From Maricaulis parjimensis (GTDB lineage Bacteria > Pseudomonadota > Alphaproteobacteria > Caulobacterales > Maricaulaceae), in contig NZ_JADOTT010000003.1 of NCBI RefSeq assembly GCF_016817355.1, positions 124,001 through 188,000 on the forward strand: a stretch of DNA of 64,000 nt, read 5' to 3'. Numbering within the stretch: the stretch's first letter is position 1; each line of letters starts with the position of its first letter. Positions 16,268 through 26,537 of this stretch are shown here, one piece after another. The position numbers and the translations under genes are program-made. The notes under the pieces are model-generated. The model saw only the letters and a list, made by a program, of their open reading frames with translations. It was not told the DNA's origin and made no database searches.

Positions 16268-17638
16268 TTATAGTCCTTGAGCATCCAGCAGGGCGCGGTA
16301 CTCCCGGATTTTCTCGACATAGCGCACCGGTTCCAATCCGCGGGCATAGCCATAGCGCAGGCTCTCATAATATTGCGGGTCCGACAGGAGTGGCAGGGTG
16401 GCGGCGAGATCGTTCCAGGAATTCTTGTCGCGGCCAAGGCGTTCGGCCAGAGCGCGGGCGTCATACATGTGGCCCATGCCGATATTATAGGCGGCCAGGG
16501 TGAACCAGATCCGGTCTTCGCCCCGCACGTCTTCCGGAATGCGATCATAAAGGTCGGCCAGATAGGCGGCACCGCCCTCGATTGACTGGAAGGGGTCCAG
16601 CCGGTCCTCGATTCCGACCCGTTCCGCCGTGGACAGGGTGAGCATCATCAGGCCGCGCACGCCGGTGACTGAGACCGCGTCCGCATCCCAATGGGATTCC
16701 TGATAGGCCTGTGCGGCCAGCATTTCCCAGTCGAAGGGCAGGTCTTCGGCGGCGACTTCGAAGGCCTCGCGATATTCGGGCAGCCGGCTTTGCACCCGGC
16801 GGACGAAACGGGCGACATCGACATAGTCGAACTCCCCGAACCGGCCGAACCAGCGCGAATCCAGCTCTTCCAGGAAGCCCTCGCCATGGGCATTAGCAAA
16901 CCAGTTCGCCAGGGCGGGCTGCAGGCCTTCCACCTGGCCGGAATGGGCCCAGGCGAGGGGACGTTCCTCGGTCAAATCCATCGCCACGACCAGTTCGGGA
17001 TGCCGGCGCCGGGCGAAATCGGCGAGATGGCTGTCAGCGATCGTGCAATCAATCGTGCGCGCATCCACGGAATCCAGCAGTGGCATGGCGGAGCCGGCTG
17101 TTCGTGCCGACCAGGTCAGGCCGGGCAGGCCTTCCCCGATGCTTTCCAGTGTTTCTTCATAGCTGGATCCGGCCAGTACCCGGACGCGTGTGCCGGGCAG
17201 GTCCTCAAGCCGGGTCGGTGCCGGTCCGTCGCGTCGGCAGACGAGCTGCTCGGTTACGGCCTTGTAGACCGGGCCAAAGCTCACGCGCTCCCGGCGCGCG
17301 GGCGTGACGGTGAGATTGGCGGCGGCCAGATGGCCGTCGCCGGCAGCCAGCGCATCCAGCAAACCATCAATGTGGCGGCGGGTTTCGAAGCGCACTGTCA
17401 GGCCCAGCGTCTCCGCGAAGGCTGTGACGAGGTCGACCTCATAGCCTTCCGGCCCGTCCGGCCCGTCGCCATAGGTGGTCGGCCCTTCCAGCGTGAGAAC
17501 GACCAATTCGCCCCGCGCCCGGATGTCGTCCAGGCTGGCATCGCCCAATCCCGTCGGCCCCGGTGAGCAACGCAACAGGCTGAGTGCGATGAGCAGCACG
17601 ATGAGTCGCGAAAGCAAGGCAGTCCAATTCCGTCCCAT
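16268..17638 (-). CDS. mltF: Membrane-bound lytic murein transglycosylase F-like lipoprotein
   Basis: A 456-residue protein with an N-terminal lipoprotein signal (lipobox LLRC), a solute-binding-protein-like domain (about residues 38-270, beginning ELVVLTLEGPTTY) and a C-terminal lysozyme-like transglycosylase domain (about 285-440). The catalytic Glu lies in AYQESHW, followed by GVRGLMMLT, as in MltF. The enzyme cleaves peptidoglycan glycan strands in the periplasm, forming anhydro ends. It reads divergently from recA, with 185 bases between starts, so the regulatory region is shared. Confidence 0.9.
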   Translation of the reverse strand: MGRNWTALLSRLIVLLIALSLLRCSPGPTGLGDASLDDIRARGELVVLTLEGPTTYGDGPDGPEGYEVDLVTAFAETLGLTVRFETRRHIDGLLDALAAGDGHLAAANLTVTPARRERVSFGPVYKAVTEQLVCRRDGPAPTRLEDLPGTRVRVLAGSSYEETLESIGEGLPGLTWSARTAGSAMPLLDSVDARTIDCTIADSHLADFARRRHPELVVAMDLTEERPLAWAHSGQVEGLQPALANWFANAHGEGFLEELDSRWFGRFGEFDYVDVARFVRRVQSRLPEYREAFEVAAEDLPFDWEMLAAQAYQESHWDADAVSVTGVRGLMMLTLSTAERVGIEDRLDPFQSIEGGAAYLADLYDRIPEDVRGEDRIWFTLAAYNIGMGHMYDARALAERLGRDKNSWNDLAATLPLLSDPQYYESLRYGYARGLEPVRYVEKIREYRALLDAQGL

Positions 17639-17738
17639 ACGGATGAGTCTAGCGCGAAATGGATGGGGATCAATTGAAGACTGGTGGGTCGAAACCGGCC
17701 AGTGATCTGATTTTGTTCCGTTTTGTTAACCATAAGAT

Positions 17739-17753
17739 GTTCCGCTTGTGTTC
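17739..17753. promoter_or_regulatory. LexA operator (SOS box) of recA
   Basis: GTTC, seven bases (CGCTTGT), then GTTC: an exact match to the alphaproteobacterial SOS box. It lies about 70 bases upstream of the recA start, in the mltF-recA gap. LexA would repress recA here until DNA damage. A TTAACCAT motif, a CtrA half-site, lies just upstream at 17726-17733, but it has no partner half. Confidence 0.8.
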
Positions 17754-17823
17754 CCGGAACAAAACTAGTACGACTGACCTCGGTTGCCCGCACCCCGGGG
17801 GCGTGAAATAAGGGATGAAGGCT

Positions 17824-18903
17824 ATGAGCAAGGGCGCGATTCGACTCGTGAAAGACAACGTGAACACGGACAAGCAAAAGGCCATCGAGGCCGCTTTGAG
17901 CCAGATCGACAAGGCGTTCGGCAAGGGCTCCGTGATGAAGCTCGGCCAGCGTCCGCACATGGATATCGAAGCGATCTCGACGGGGTCGCTCGGGCTGGAC
18001 ATCGCACTGGGCATTGGCGGTCTGCCGAAGGGCCGCATCATCGAGATTTATGGTCCGGAAAGCTCGGGCAAGACCACCCTGGCCCTGCACACGGTGGCCG
18101 AGGCCCAAAAGGCCGGCGGTGTTGCCGCTTTCGTCGATGCCGAGCACGCGCTGGACCCGATCTATGCGGCCAAGCTGGGCGTGGATGTGGGTGAGCTTCT
18201 GGTGTCCCAGCCGGATGCCGGTGAGCAGGCGCTTGAGATTGCTGACACGCTGGTGCGCTCCGGTGCGGTCGATATTCTAGTGATCGACTCCGTCGCCGCG
18301 CTGACACCGCGTGCGGAACTGGAAGGCGAGATGGGTGACAGCCTGCCGGGTCTTCAGGCCCGCCTGATGAGTCAGGCGCTGCGCAAGCTGACCGCTTCCA
18401 TCTCCAAGTCCAACTGCCTGGTGATCTTCATCAACCAGATCCGCATGAAGATCGGCGTCATGTTCGGTTCTCCGGAAACGACGACGGGCGGTAATGCGCT
18501 GAAATTCTACTCGTCCGTCCGTCTGGATATCCGCCGTATCGGCGCCATCAAGAACCGCGACGAAGTCATCGGCAACCAGACCCGCGTCAAAGTCGTCAAG
18601 AACAAGGTCGCGCCGCCTTTCCGGGAAGTCGAATTCGACATTCTCTATGGCGAAGGCATTTCAAAAATGGGCGAGCTGATCGATCTCGGCGTCAAGGGCG
18701 ATGTGATCGAGAAATCCGGCTCCTGGTATTCCTACAATTCCGAGCGGATTGGCCAGGGCCGCGAGAATGCACGCCAATTCCTGCTGACCAATCCGGATGT
18801 CGCTGACGAGATCGAGAAGAAGGTCCGCGCCAATGCCGGTCTCATCGCCGATGAGATGCTGACGGGTCCCGATGCCGAGGATGACGAGGCGGCCGCCGGT
18901 TAA
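17824..18903 (+). CDS. recA: Recombinase RecA
   Basis: I prefer ATG 17824 because AAGGG lies eight bases upstream; an in-frame ATG at 17815 abuts that site. The product is 359 residues. The Walker A motif GPESSGKT, the loop [19 protein letters not shown], the L2 region [14 protein letters not shown] and the C-terminal acidic tail are all present. RecA drives homologous recombination and LexA self-cleavage. An SOS box sits upstream and a strong terminator downstream, so it is monocistronic. Confidence 0.98.
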   Translation: MSKGAIRLVKDNVNTDKQKAIEAALSQIDKAFGKGSVMKLGQRPHMDIEAISTGSLGLDIALGIGGLPKGRIIEIYGPESSGKTTLALHTVAEAQKAGGVAAFVDAEHALDPIYAAKLGVDVGELLVSQPDAGEQALEIADTLVRSGAVDILVIDSVAALTPRAELEGEMGDSLPGLQARLMSQALRKLTASISKSNCLVIFINQIRMKIGVMFGSPETTTGGNALKFYSSVRLDIRRIGAIKNRDEVIGNQTRVKVVKNKVAPPFREVEFDILYGEGISKMGELIDLGVKGDVIEKSGSWYSYNSERIGQGRENARQFLLTNPDVADEIEKKVRANAGLIADEMLTGPDAEDDEAAAG

Positions 18904-18985
18904 GCGCCGGACCTTACGCCAAAATCTGCGATCAGGGCCTGTGTCTGCAAGGACGCGACCTGTGCTTCAATCGCAGCTGAATTGC

Positions 18986-19020
18986 AAACGGGTGCTTGGC
19001 TAGGCCGGGCACCCGTTTCT
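18986..19020 (+). terminator. Rho-independent terminator after recA
   Basis: A 10-bp perfect inverted repeat (AAACGGGTGC with GCACCCGTTT) with a 13-base loop and a short T-rich end. It lies 80 bases after the recA stop and before alaS. Confidence 0.75.
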
Positions 19021-19095
19021 ATATGATATCCAGATTTTTGAGCGTGGACGGATCAGTACCGCTTCACGCGCCAGCAAACCGACGGACCTGACCCC

Positions 19096-21750
19096 ATGGC
19101 CAGCCTGCGCGACATCCGTGCCACCTTCCTCGACTACTTCGCCAAGAATGATCACGAAGTGGTCCAATCGGCCCCGCTCGTCCCGCAGGACGACCCGACC
19201 CTGCTTTTCGTGAATGCGGGCATGGTGCCGTTCAAGAATGCTTTCACCGGCAAGGAAAAGCGCGCCATTCCGCGGGCGACCTCCTCGCAGAAATGCGTGC
19301 GCGCCGGTGGCAAGCACAATGATCTGGACAATGTCGGCTATACCGCGCGTCACCACACCTTCTTTGAAATGCTGGGGAATTTCTCCTTCGGCGATTATTT
19401 CAAGGAACAGGCGATCAGCCATGCCTGGGAGTTGGTGACCAAGGAATTCGCCCTGCCTAAGGACAAGCTCCTCGTGACGGTCTATTCCGAGGATGACGAA
19501 GCGCGGGCCCTGTGGCGCAAGATTGCCGGTCTGTCCGATGACCGGATCATCGGCATCTCCACTTCGGACAATTTCTGGTCCATGGGCGATACCGGTCCGT
19601 GCGGTCCGTGTTCGGAAATCTTCTTTGATCATGGCCCGGACATTCCGGGCGGTCCGCCGGGCTCTCCGGACGAGGACGGCGACCGGTTCATCGAGATCTG
19701 GAATCTTGTCTTCATGCAGTTCGAGCAATTGTCGGCGGACGAGCGGATCAATCTGCCCAAACCCTCCATCGATACGGGCATGGGTCTGGAACGCATCGCG
19801 GCCATCCTGCAGGGCAAGCACAATAATTATGATGTCGACCTGTTCGCGAACCTGATCCGTGCCGGTGAGGACGCGCTGGGCGTGAAGGCCGAAGGCGAGG
19901 CCCTGGCCAGCCATCGCGTCATCGCCGACCATTTGCGTTCCACCTGTTTCATGATGGCCGATGGCGTGTCGCCGTCCAATGAGGGCCGCGGCTATGTCCT
20001 GCGCCGCATCATGCGCCGCGCCATGCGCCATGCGCACCTTCTCGGCGCCAGCGAGCCGGTCATGTGGAAACTGGTTCCGGCGCTGCAGGCCGAGATGGGC
20101 GATGCCTATCCCGAACTGGTCCGTGCCGGTGCGCTTCTGGAAGACACGCTCAAGGTTGAGGAAGAACGCTTCCAGCGCACGCTGGGCCGCGGTCTGAGCC
20201 TGCTGGAAGAGGCCACCTCCGGTCTGGCCGAAGGCGATGCCCTGCCGGGCGAGACCGCTTTCAAACTCTATGACACCTATGGCTTCCCGCTCGATCTTAC
20301 CCAGGACGCACTCCGCGCCAAGGGCATGACGGTGGATGAGGCCGGCTTTGAAAAAGCCATGGACAAGCAGCGGGCTGATGCCCGCGCCCAGAAATTCTCC
20401 TCCGGCGATGCCGCGCCGGACGCCGTCTGGTTTGCGGTGCGCGAAAAGGCCGGTGCCACGGAATTCCTCGGCTATGACGGCACGCAGGAAGAGGGCAAGC
20501 TGGTCGCGATTGTGTCCGGCGGCAATCAGGCCGGTGCCCTCGGGGCTGGCCAGGCCGGCGAGCTGGTCTTCGACCGCACGCCCTTCTATGGCGAGAGCGG
20601 CGGCCAGTGCGGCGATACCGGTGAAATCCGTTTCTCCAATGGCGCCGTCTTCAAGGTCGAGGACACGCAGAAGCGCGGCGGGGACATGCATGCCCATATC
20701 GGTGTGATGGAGCAGGGAGACATCGTCACCGGCGATACGGCGCTTCTGGTCGTCGACGCCAAGCGCCGGGCCGCAACCAAGTCGAACCACTCGGCCACCC
20801 ACCTCGTCCACAAGGCACTGCGCGACGTGTTGGGCCCGCACGTCACCCAGAAGGGCTCCTATGTCGGCCCGGACCGCCTGCGTTTCGACTTCAGTCACAA
20901 CAAGTCTGTGTCGGCCGAAGAGCTCGCCGCCATCGAGGCGCAGGTGAATGAGGTGATCCGCCAGAATGCCGGTGTTGCCACCCGCACAATGACGCCGGAT
21001 GCTGCGATCGAGGCCGGCGCGCTGGCCCTGTTCGGCGAGAAATATGGCGACGAGGTCCGCGTCCTCTCCATGGGCCATGACCTGGCCGATGTGGACACGG
21101 ATTATTCCGTGGAATTGTGCGGCGGCACCCATGTCGAACGCACGGGCGATATCGCCCTGTTCAAGGTGGTCTCCGAAAGCGCCGTCTCCTCGGGCGTTCG
21201 CCGGATCGAGGCGCTGACGGGCGAGGGCGCCCGCCGGCATGTCGAGGAACAGATGGGCTATGGCCGGGCTGCCGCCGACATTCTCAAAGTGACGACGTCG
21301 GATCTGCCGTCCCGCGTCTCCTCCCTCCTGGAGGAACGCAAGAAGCTGGAACGCCAGCTCGCCGAAGCCAAGAAACAGCTCGCCATGGGTGGCGGCGGTG
21401 GTGCGGCCCCGGCCGGTCCGGAAGAGATCGGCGGCGTGAAATTCATCGGTCGCGTGGTTGAAGGCGTGGGTGGCAAGGATTTGCGGGCCCTGATCGATGA
21501 AGCGAAATCCCAGATGGGATCCGGCATTGCCGCTTTCATCGGCGTCAATGAAGGCAAGGCCGCTCTGGCGGTTGGCGTCACCGATGATCTGACCGGCAGC
21601 CACAGCGCGGTGGAGCTGGTCCGCGCCGGCTCGGCGGCCGTTGGCGGCAAGGGGGGCGGTGGCCGTCCCGACTTCGCCCAGGCCGGTGGCCCGGATGGAT
21701 CCAAGGCGGCTGACGGTCTGGAGGCCATCAAGGCGGCCCTGGCCGGCTGA
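19096..21750 (+). CDS. alaS: Alanyl-tRNA synthetase
   Basis: An 884-residue AlaRS of full length. The class II catalytic core is at the N-terminus ([27 protein letters not shown]), followed by the editing domain with the metal motifs [12 protein letters not shown] and [12 protein letters not shown], then a helical segment and a Gly-rich C-terminal DHHA1 domain. It charges tRNA-Ala and removes mischarged Ser and Gly. The recA-alaS order is common in alphaproteobacteria. Its stop overlaps the start of the next gene by one base (TGATG). Confidence 0.98.
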   Translation: MASLRDIRATFLDYFAKNDHEVVQSAPLVPQDDPTLLFVNAGMVPFKNAFTGKEKRAIPRATSSQKCVRAGGKHNDLDNVGYTARHHTFFEMLGNFSFGDYFKEQAISHAWELVTKEFALPKDKLLVTVYSEDDEARALWRKIAGLSDDRIIGISTSDNFWSMGDTGPCGPCSEIFFDHGPDIPGGPPGSPDEDGDRFIEIWNLVFMQFEQLSADERINLPKPSIDTGMGLERIAAILQGKHNNYDVDLFANLIRAGEDALGVKAEGEALASHRVIADHLRSTCFMMADGVSPSNEGRGYVLRRIMRRAMRHAHLLGASEPVMWKLVPALQAEMGDAYPELVRAGALLEDTLKVEEERFQRTLGRGLSLLEEATSGLAEGDALPGETAFKLYDTYGFPLDLTQDALRAKGMTVDEAGFEKAMDKQRADARAQKFSSGDAAPDAVWFAVREKAGATEFLGYDGTQEEGKLVAIVSGGNQAGALGAGQAGELVFDRTPFYGESGGQCGDTGEIRFSNGAVFKVEDTQKRGGDMHAHIGVMEQGDIVTGDTALLVVDAKRRAATKSNHSATHLVHKALRDVLGPHVTQKGSYVGPDRLRFDFSHNKSVSAEELAAIEAQVNEVIRQNAGVATRTMTPDAAIEAGALALFGEKYGDEVRVLSMGHDLADVDTDYSVELCGGTHVERTGDIALFKVVSESAVSSGVRRIEALTGEGARRHVEEQMGYGRAAADILKVTTSDLPSRVSSLLEERKKLERQLAEAKKQLAMGGGGGAAPAGPEEIGGVKFIGRVVEGVGGKDLRALIDEAKSQMGSGIAAFIGVNEGKAALAVGVTDDLTGSHSAVELVRAGSAAVGGKGGGGRPDFAQAGGPDGSKAADGLEAIKAALAG

Positions 21751-22196
21751 TGTCCCGCAAGGCGAAAACGGATACCCAGCTGGTCGGCGACAAGTTCGCC
21801 GCCCGCTCGGTCCTGTCTGCGCGTCAGGCCTTCAATGAAGCACTGGAAATGCGCGCCCTGCGTGCCATTGAGGCCTGCCTGACCGAAGATGCCATTCTGG
21901 TGCCCGGAGACGAGGCCCAGCTCATCCAGGGCCGTCAGGCCCAGTTGGAGGCTTGGCAGGGCATTTTCGAGCAAATGCCGGATGTCGCCTATGTTCGCAC
22001 GCCCTCGCGCATCGAGATCGGGGAGTGTGGCGGTCTGGCCGCCGAGACCGGCCGATGGACCGGATCCTGGTCGATGGACGGGATGCAAATCCGCTATTCC
22101 GGCCGCTATTTTGCCAAATGGCGCTTTGACGGGGCGGTCTGGCAGATCGAGGCGGAAACCTTCGTCACCATGAAACGGGCCGGCGGCCCGCTCTAG
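21750..22196 (+). CDS. NTF2/SnoaL-like (DUF4440-type) protein
   Basis: A 148-residue soluble protein whose start codon shares a base with the alaS stop, so it is translationally coupled. The pattern (ALEMRALRAIEACLTEDAILVPGD, then strands ending KWRFDGAVWQIEAETFV) fits the NTF2-like cone fold of DUF4440/SnoaL proteins. Members bind small ligands or act as enzymes; no specific role can be read here. Its TAG stop overlaps the convergent gene's stop in the palindrome CTAG. Confidence 0.7.
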   Translation: MSRKAKTDTQLVGDKFAARSVLSARQAFNEALEMRALRAIEACLTEDAILVPGDEAQLIQGRQAQLEAWQGIFEQMPDVAYVRTPSRIEIGECGGLAAETGRWTGSWSMDGMQIRYSGRYFAKWRFDGAVWQIEAETFVTMKRAGGPL

Positions 22197-22615
22197 TCGT
22201 TGAAGTCCGCGGCGGGCAGGGCGATCGCTTCTACCTCCGCCGCCAGCCAGGCCCGTGCGTCGGATTCCGTGGCGAAGACCTTTTCCTGCGTTCCCAATTG
22301 CCGGGCTGAGGCCGCCACCCAGAAGGCGAGTAGTCCTTTGGACAATTCATCGTTGGAGACGATGGCGGCCTGCTGGCGCTCCCTGGGCGCCAGATCCTCG
22401 GTTCGCATGCCGGACATCAGCTCATTGATGGCGTGTGTGTCCATGTGGGCGAGCGAGGCGTTTTCCAGAATGGTCAGGAAGCGGTAATTGTCGCGCCAAC
22501 CCGCATCGGTTCGCGCCGAGCGGAACAGGGTGAGCAAGCCGGTGGCCGTGATGGCCCCGGAAATCCGGTAAACGCAGAGCCGGTGATCCGGTTCGAATTT
22601 GTAATATGCCTGCAT
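22193..22615 (-). CDS. STAS-like small protein, unknown function
   Basis: A 140-residue soluble protein starting at ATG 22615. The beginning, YYKFEPDHRLCVYRISGAIT, then alternating helices and strands, suggests a SpoIIAA/STAS-like fold similar in outline to the gene at 258-626. No catalytic motif is visible. It is convergent with the NTF2-like gene and shares the CTAG stop overlap. Function unknown; the family call is tentative. Confidence 0.55.
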   Translation of the reverse strand: MQAYYKFEPDHRLCVYRISGAITATGLLTLFRSARTDAGWRDNYRFLTILENASLAHMDTHAINELMSGMRTEDLAPRERQQAAIVSNDELSKGLLAFWVAASARQLGTQEKVFATESDARAWLAAEVEAIALPAADFND

Positions 22616-22740
22616 GGCGTTCCTCGTTTCCGAAACGCGTTGAAGCTCCCCATAAGCTCCCTGCAGCCCTCATTGTGAAATTACCGGTCCGGCTGGCGGG
22701 TGACAATGGTCTCTTGGCAAAACAATGTGCTGCAGCGCAA

Positions 22741-22772
22741 AGAAAAAGGGCGGACCTTTCGGCCCGCCCCTT
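22741..22772 (-). terminator. Rho-independent terminator after icd
   Basis: Read on the minus strand, a GC-rich stem of nine pairs with one mismatch (positions 22748-22756 with 22761-22769) and a four-base loop is followed by TTTTTCTTT. It lies 30 bases after the icd stop. Confidence 0.85.
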
Positions 22773-22800
22773 GTCACATCTGAACTGGTCCGTTGTCGGA

Positions 22801-24024
22801 CTAGCTCCAATTGGCCATCGCCTTCTGGAAGTTCTCGTCGACCTTGTCGAGGAAGCCTTCCGTGGACAGCCAGCCCTGCTCGTCGCCGACCAGAAGTGCC
22901 AGGTCCTTGGTCATGAAGCCGGCTTCCACCGTCTCGATGATCGTGTTCTCCAGCGTCTTGGCAAACTTCTGCAGGTCTTCATTGCCATCCATACGGCCGC
23001 GATGGGTCAGGCCCTGCGTCCAGGCGAAGATGGAGGCGATGGAGTTGGTGGAGGTCTGCTCGCCACGCTGATGCTGGCGGTAGTGACGGGTCACGGTGCC
23101 GTGGGCCGCTTCCGCTTCCACCGTCTTGCCGTCCGGGGACATCAGCACGGAGGTCATCAGGCCGAGCGAACCGAAGCCCTGGGCCACGGTGTCGGACTGC
23201 ACGTCGCCATCATAGTTCTTGCAGGCCCACACAAAGCCGCCGGACCATTTCATGGCCGCAGCGACCATGTCGTCGATCAGGCGGTGCTCATAGGAGATGC
23301 CCTTGGACTGGAAGGCGTCCTTGAATTCGGTGTCGAAGACTTCCTGGAACAGGTCCTTGAAGCGGCCATCATAGGCTTTCAGGATCGTGTTCTTGGTCGA
23401 CAGATAGACCGGCCAGCCGCGCTGCAGGCCGTAATTGAAGGAGGCGCGGGCGAAATCGCGGATGGAATCATCCAGATTGTACATGCCCATGGCCACGCCA
23501 GCGCTCGGGAATTTGAACACTTCATACTCGACCGGCTCGCCGCCATCTTCCGGCGTGTAGGTCATGGTCAGCGTGCCCTTGCCCGGGACCAGGAAATCGG
23601 TGGCGCGATACTGGTCACCAAAGGCGTGACGGCCGATCACCATCGGCTGCTGCCAGCCCGGTACCAGGCGCGGAATGTTGGAGATCACGATCGGCTCACG
23701 GAAGACGACGCCGCCCAGGATGTTGCGGATCGTGCCGTTCGGGGAACGCCACATCTTCTTCAGGCCGAACTCTTCCACGCGGGCTTCGTCCGGGGTGATG
23801 GTGGCGCACTTCACGCCGACGCCGTACTTCTTGATGGCGTTGGCGGCATCGATCGTGATCTGGTCGTCCGTCTCGTCACGCTTGGTGACGGAGAGATCGT
23901 AATATTCCAGATCAATGTCGAGATAGGGCAGGATCAGCTTGTCCTTGATCATCTGCCAGATGATGCGGGTCATCTCATCGCCGTCGAGCTCGACGACCGG
24001 GGTATCGACTTTGATCTTCGCCAT
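22801..24024 (-). CDS. icd: NADP-dependent isocitrate dehydrogenase
   Basis: A 407-residue enzyme of the eukaryote-like NADP-IDH class common in alphaproteobacteria. It starts [20 protein letters not shown] and shows the substrate region [12 protein letters not shown], the metal-binding aspartates in YDGDVQSD and the cofactor-binding region [12 protein letters not shown]. It oxidises isocitrate to 2-oxoglutarate in the TCA cycle and supplies NADPH. It is monocistronic: a terminator follows, and trmJ starts divergently 272 bases away. I see no other gene in that gap. Confidence 0.97.
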   Translation of the reverse strand: MAKIKVDTPVVELDGDEMTRIIWQMIKDKLILPYLDIDLEYYDLSVTKRDETDDQITIDAANAIKKYGVGVKCATITPDEARVEEFGLKKMWRSPNGTIRNILGGVVFREPIVISNIPRLVPGWQQPMVIGRHAFGDQYRATDFLVPGKGTLTMTYTPEDGGEPVEYEVFKFPSAGVAMGMYNLDDSIRDFARASFNYGLQRGWPVYLSTKNTILKAYDGRFKDLFQEVFDTEFKDAFQSKGISYEHRLIDDMVAAAMKWSGGFVWACKNYDGDVQSDTVAQGFGSLGLMTSVLMSPDGKTVEAEAAHGTVTRHYRQHQRGEQTSTNSIASIFAWTQGLTHRGRMDGNEDLQKFAKTLENTIIETVEAGFMTKDLALLVGDEQGWLSTEGFLDKVDENFQKAMANWS

Positions 24025-24296
24025 GGGTGTTCTGCTTTCTGTTCGGATTATCGTTCGGACATGCGGGTACGCGCGCGTCGCGCGTGGAAATTTGGGCGCT
24101 CTCTAGCATCCGTTGCTGCAGCAAGGAAGGCCCGTCCTGAAAAAGCTTCGCAACGGGTTTTGTCGGGCCTCTGTCGCGTGTTTACTGCCGGGACCCACCG
24201 AAGCCGGAAACCGGTGACACTGCAGCCGGTCATGGACAGGGCGGGCCTGGACGAACAAATCAGGCCTATCGCATTGAGACCCCAGCAGGACCGATC

Positions 24297-25037
24297 ATGA
24301 CAGACACGCCCGCCTTCATCCTCCACACGCCCCAGCTGGGCGAGAATATCGGGGCGGCCTGCCGGGTGATGGGGAATTTCGGCCTTCCCGAACTCATCGT
24401 CGTCGATCCGCGCGATGGCTGGCCCAATGACAAGGCCATCACCATGGCTGCCGGCTCCCCCGTGCTGGACAATGCCCGCGTGGAATACCGTCTCTCTGAC
24501 GCCCTGCATGATGTGAACCGGATCTACGCGACCACGGCCCGGCCGCGCGGCATGGAGAAACCTGTGCTGACCGCCCGCCAGGCCGTTGCCGAAATGCGCG
24601 CCGCGATCGCGTCCGGGGAACGCGTCGCCGTCATGTTCGGGGGCGAGAAGTCCGGCCTTCCCAATGAAGCCGTCACCCTGGCCGATGCCATCATCACCCT
24701 GCCGGTTGATCGCAGCTTTTCCTCGCTCAACCTGGCCCAGGCTGTCTCCGTGATTGCCTATGAATGGAAAGCCGAGGAAGCCGCACCGCCGGAATTCGAG
24801 CCGGTTTCCGATATCGCCAAGCGCGAAGACCTGGAACGCATGTTCGAGCATTTCGAATACGAACTCGACCGCGCCGGTTTCTTCCACCCGCCCTCCAAGA
24901 CCCCGCTGATGACGCAGAATTTGCGCAATGCCTTCATCCGCGGCCGCTGGACCGAACAGGAAGTGCGTACCTTCCGCGGTGCGGTGAAGGCGCTCACCCT
25001 GGGCCGCGGCAAGGCTCGCATCGTTCGCGAGGATTAA
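24297..25037 (+). CDS. trmJ: tRNA/rRNA methyltransferase, TrmJ-like (SPOUT family)
   Basis: A 246-residue SpoU/TrmH-type RNA 2'-O-methyltransferase. SPOUT knot motifs are clear: GENIGAACRVMGNFGLPEL (motif 1), VMFGGEKSGLPNEAV (motif 2) and LPVDRSFSSLNLAQAVSV (motif 3). The C-terminal helical extension of about 80 residues is typical of TrmJ, which methylates position 32 in tRNA. Its stop overlaps the stop of the convergent DUF2218 gene in TTAA. Another TrmH-type target cannot be excluded. Confidence 0.85.
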   Translation: MTDTPAFILHTPQLGENIGAACRVMGNFGLPELIVVDPRDGWPNDKAITMAAGSPVLDNARVEYRLSDALHDVNRIYATTARPRGMEKPVLTARQAVAEMRAAIASGERVAVMFGGEKSGLPNEAVTLADAIITLPVDRSFSSLNLAQAVSVIAYEWKAEEAAPPEFEPVSDIAKREDLERMFEHFEYELDRAGFFHPPSKTPLMTQNLRNAFIRGRWTEQEVRTFRGAVKALTLGRGKARIVRED

Positions 25038-25318
25038 GCCGCTTCCTGCCAGTCATAAGGCAGGGGCGTTTCCCGGAAGGCAAACCGGTCCAAATGGTCC
25101 TGGACCACTTGTTTGAACCGGGAAATGTCTGCTCCTTCCGCCGGATCCAGGGAAACGGTCAGCTCGGTGTCATTGGCCGTCAGGCGGACAGGGCCGAGCG
25201 GCAGATCGATCCGCCCCTCTTCCGGCGTGAATTCCGTCTCGAACTTGTGGCTCCAGTGTTTGCACAATTGTTGGAGATAGCGGCGGCCATTCGGAGTGGG
25301 CAGGGTGGTGGTGATCAT
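25034..25318 (-). CDS. DUF2218 family protein
   Basis: About 94 residues starting at ATG 25318, where AAGGA lies upstream; a longer frame to 25366 has no good site. The segments YLQQLCKHWSHKFE, EGRIDLPLG and VVQDHLDRFAFRE match the DUF2218 pattern, including the conserved CKHW(S/A)HK. Members are often found beside siderophore or metal genes, but their role is unknown. It faces trmJ with a four-base stop overlap. Confidence 0.8.
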   Translation of the reverse strand: MITTTLPTPNGRRYLQQLCKHWSHKFETEFTPEEGRIDLPLGPVRLTANDTELTVSLDPAEGADISRFKQVVQDHLDRFAFRETPLPYDWQEAA

Positions 25319-25424
25319 GCATGTGTCCTTTGTGGTGCGACACGCAGTTTGACCGTCTTTCGCCATTTTGCAAACGATTCTCAGGAAATCTGCTTGTGCC
25401 GGTCTGTCACCAGTCCCGACCGGG

Positions 25425-26537
25425 CTATTCCGGCTCGTTCAGCAGTGCCAGAAGCTCAAAATTGAAATCCGGCGCTTCAAAGGCCTTGGAATTGGCCTGA
25501 ACCGCCAGCGTGATGCCGCTGGCACTGTCATGCAGGACCGCTGAGCGATAGCCACCGAAATCCCCGCCATGGGCGATACGGTAGCTGTCCTCACCGGTCC
25601 GTCGCACGAATACGCCCAGCCCGTAGCCGGAGGGACCGTCCGGCTGGAAGGCATTGAAGTTCGTGCGCATCAACCGGCCCTCTTGTGCGAAAAGACCGTC
25701 ATCGCCCAGCGCATGGTAGAGCGTGACCAGATCGTCCGGCGTGGTGACCCAGCCGCCGCCCGTCCACTCATGGTTGAGGGTCTGGTTCAGCCGGCCATTT
25801 CGTGCGGTCGCGCTGAGGCCGAACCAACCGTTCACATGACCATCCGCCAGCCCCTCGAAATCCCGGCCCCGCAAGGGCTCGGTCGATATCAGGTTCAGCG
25901 GTTCAATGATACGGGTTCGTGCGAGCTCGTAGAAGGCTTCGCCGGTGACTGCTTCGATCACCAGCCCGACCAGGATGTAGTCCGTATCGGAATAGGCATA
26001 GTGCTCGCCCGGGATGCCGTTCGGCGTTCCCCCGGCAACAAAGCCGACAAGGTCCTCCGGCTCCATCCAGGCCGTACCACGCACGGATTTGGTCAGGTAA
26101 AAGCCGACATCTTCCAGATAGTCCGGCACGCCGGCGGAATGATTGAGCAGCATGCGCAAGGTCAGGACGTCATGATTGCGCAGACGGTCCCACCAGGCCT
26201 GACCGGCCAACCGGGTTTCCAGGGCCTCGTCCAGCGAAAGCACGCCGTCTTCGACCAGTTGCACCGCCAGCAGGGCCGCAATCGTCTTGCCCGTACTGCC
26301 CGACAGGAAACGGGTCTGTGCATCAATCGGGACAGGGCCATGATCCCGTGCATTGCCGGCAAACACCTGTAATCGCTGACCGTCCGGCAGTCGCGCCGTG
26401 ACCGAAAGGCCCGGCGTCTGGCCGCTTTCCACGGCCTCATCGATCGCCTCCTGGAGAATGGGAAGGGCGGGCGAGGGCGTCTGTGCCCAGGCCGGGGCCA
26501 GGGTCAGACTTGTGAGAAGGGCAATCAGGATACGCAT
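25425..26537 (-). CDS. Serine beta-lactamase-like hydrolase (class C / D,D-peptidase family)
   Basis: A 370-residue exported protein with a signal peptide ending near PAWA-Q (residue 19). The serine-hydrolase SxxK motif is S81-T-G-K84 (FLSGSTGKT), the second motif reads YSD (in HYAYSDTDY) where many have YxN, and the third is HGG (AHGGDFGG) near the C-terminus. These features define the beta-lactamase/D-alanyl-D-alanine carboxypeptidase/esterase B family. The true substrate cannot be told. It is flanked by a 107-base gap to the DUF2218 gene and by the long rpsD leader. Confidence 0.85.
   Translation of the reverse strand: MRILIALLTSLTLAPAWAQTPSPALPILQEAIDEAVESGQTPGLSVTARLPDGQRLQVFAGNARDHGPVPIDAQTRFLSGSTGKTIAALLAVQLVEDGVLSLDEALETRLAGQAWWDRLRNHDVLTLRMLLNHSAGVPDYLEDVGFYLTKSVRGTAWMEPEDLVGFVAGGTPNGIPGEHYAYSDTDYILVGLVIEAVTGEAFYELARTRIIEPLNLISTEPLRGRDFEGLADGHVNGWFGLSATARNGRLNQTLNHEWTGGGWVTTPDDLVTLYHALGDDGLFAQEGRLMRTNFNAFQPDGPSGYGLGVFVRRTGEDSYRIAHGGDFGGYRSAVLHDSASGITLAVQANSKAFEAPDFNFELLALLNEPE

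Noticed and set aside
17726-17733. TTAACCAT motif upstream of recA as a CtrA site
   Set aside because: Only one half-site; seven bases upstream there is no TTAA partner. Kept as a note on the SOS box, not as a feature.
19000-21603. Minus-strand frame of 867 residues across alaS
   Set aside because: Shadow of alaS, which has clear synthetase motifs on the + strand. No domain or ribosome site supports it.
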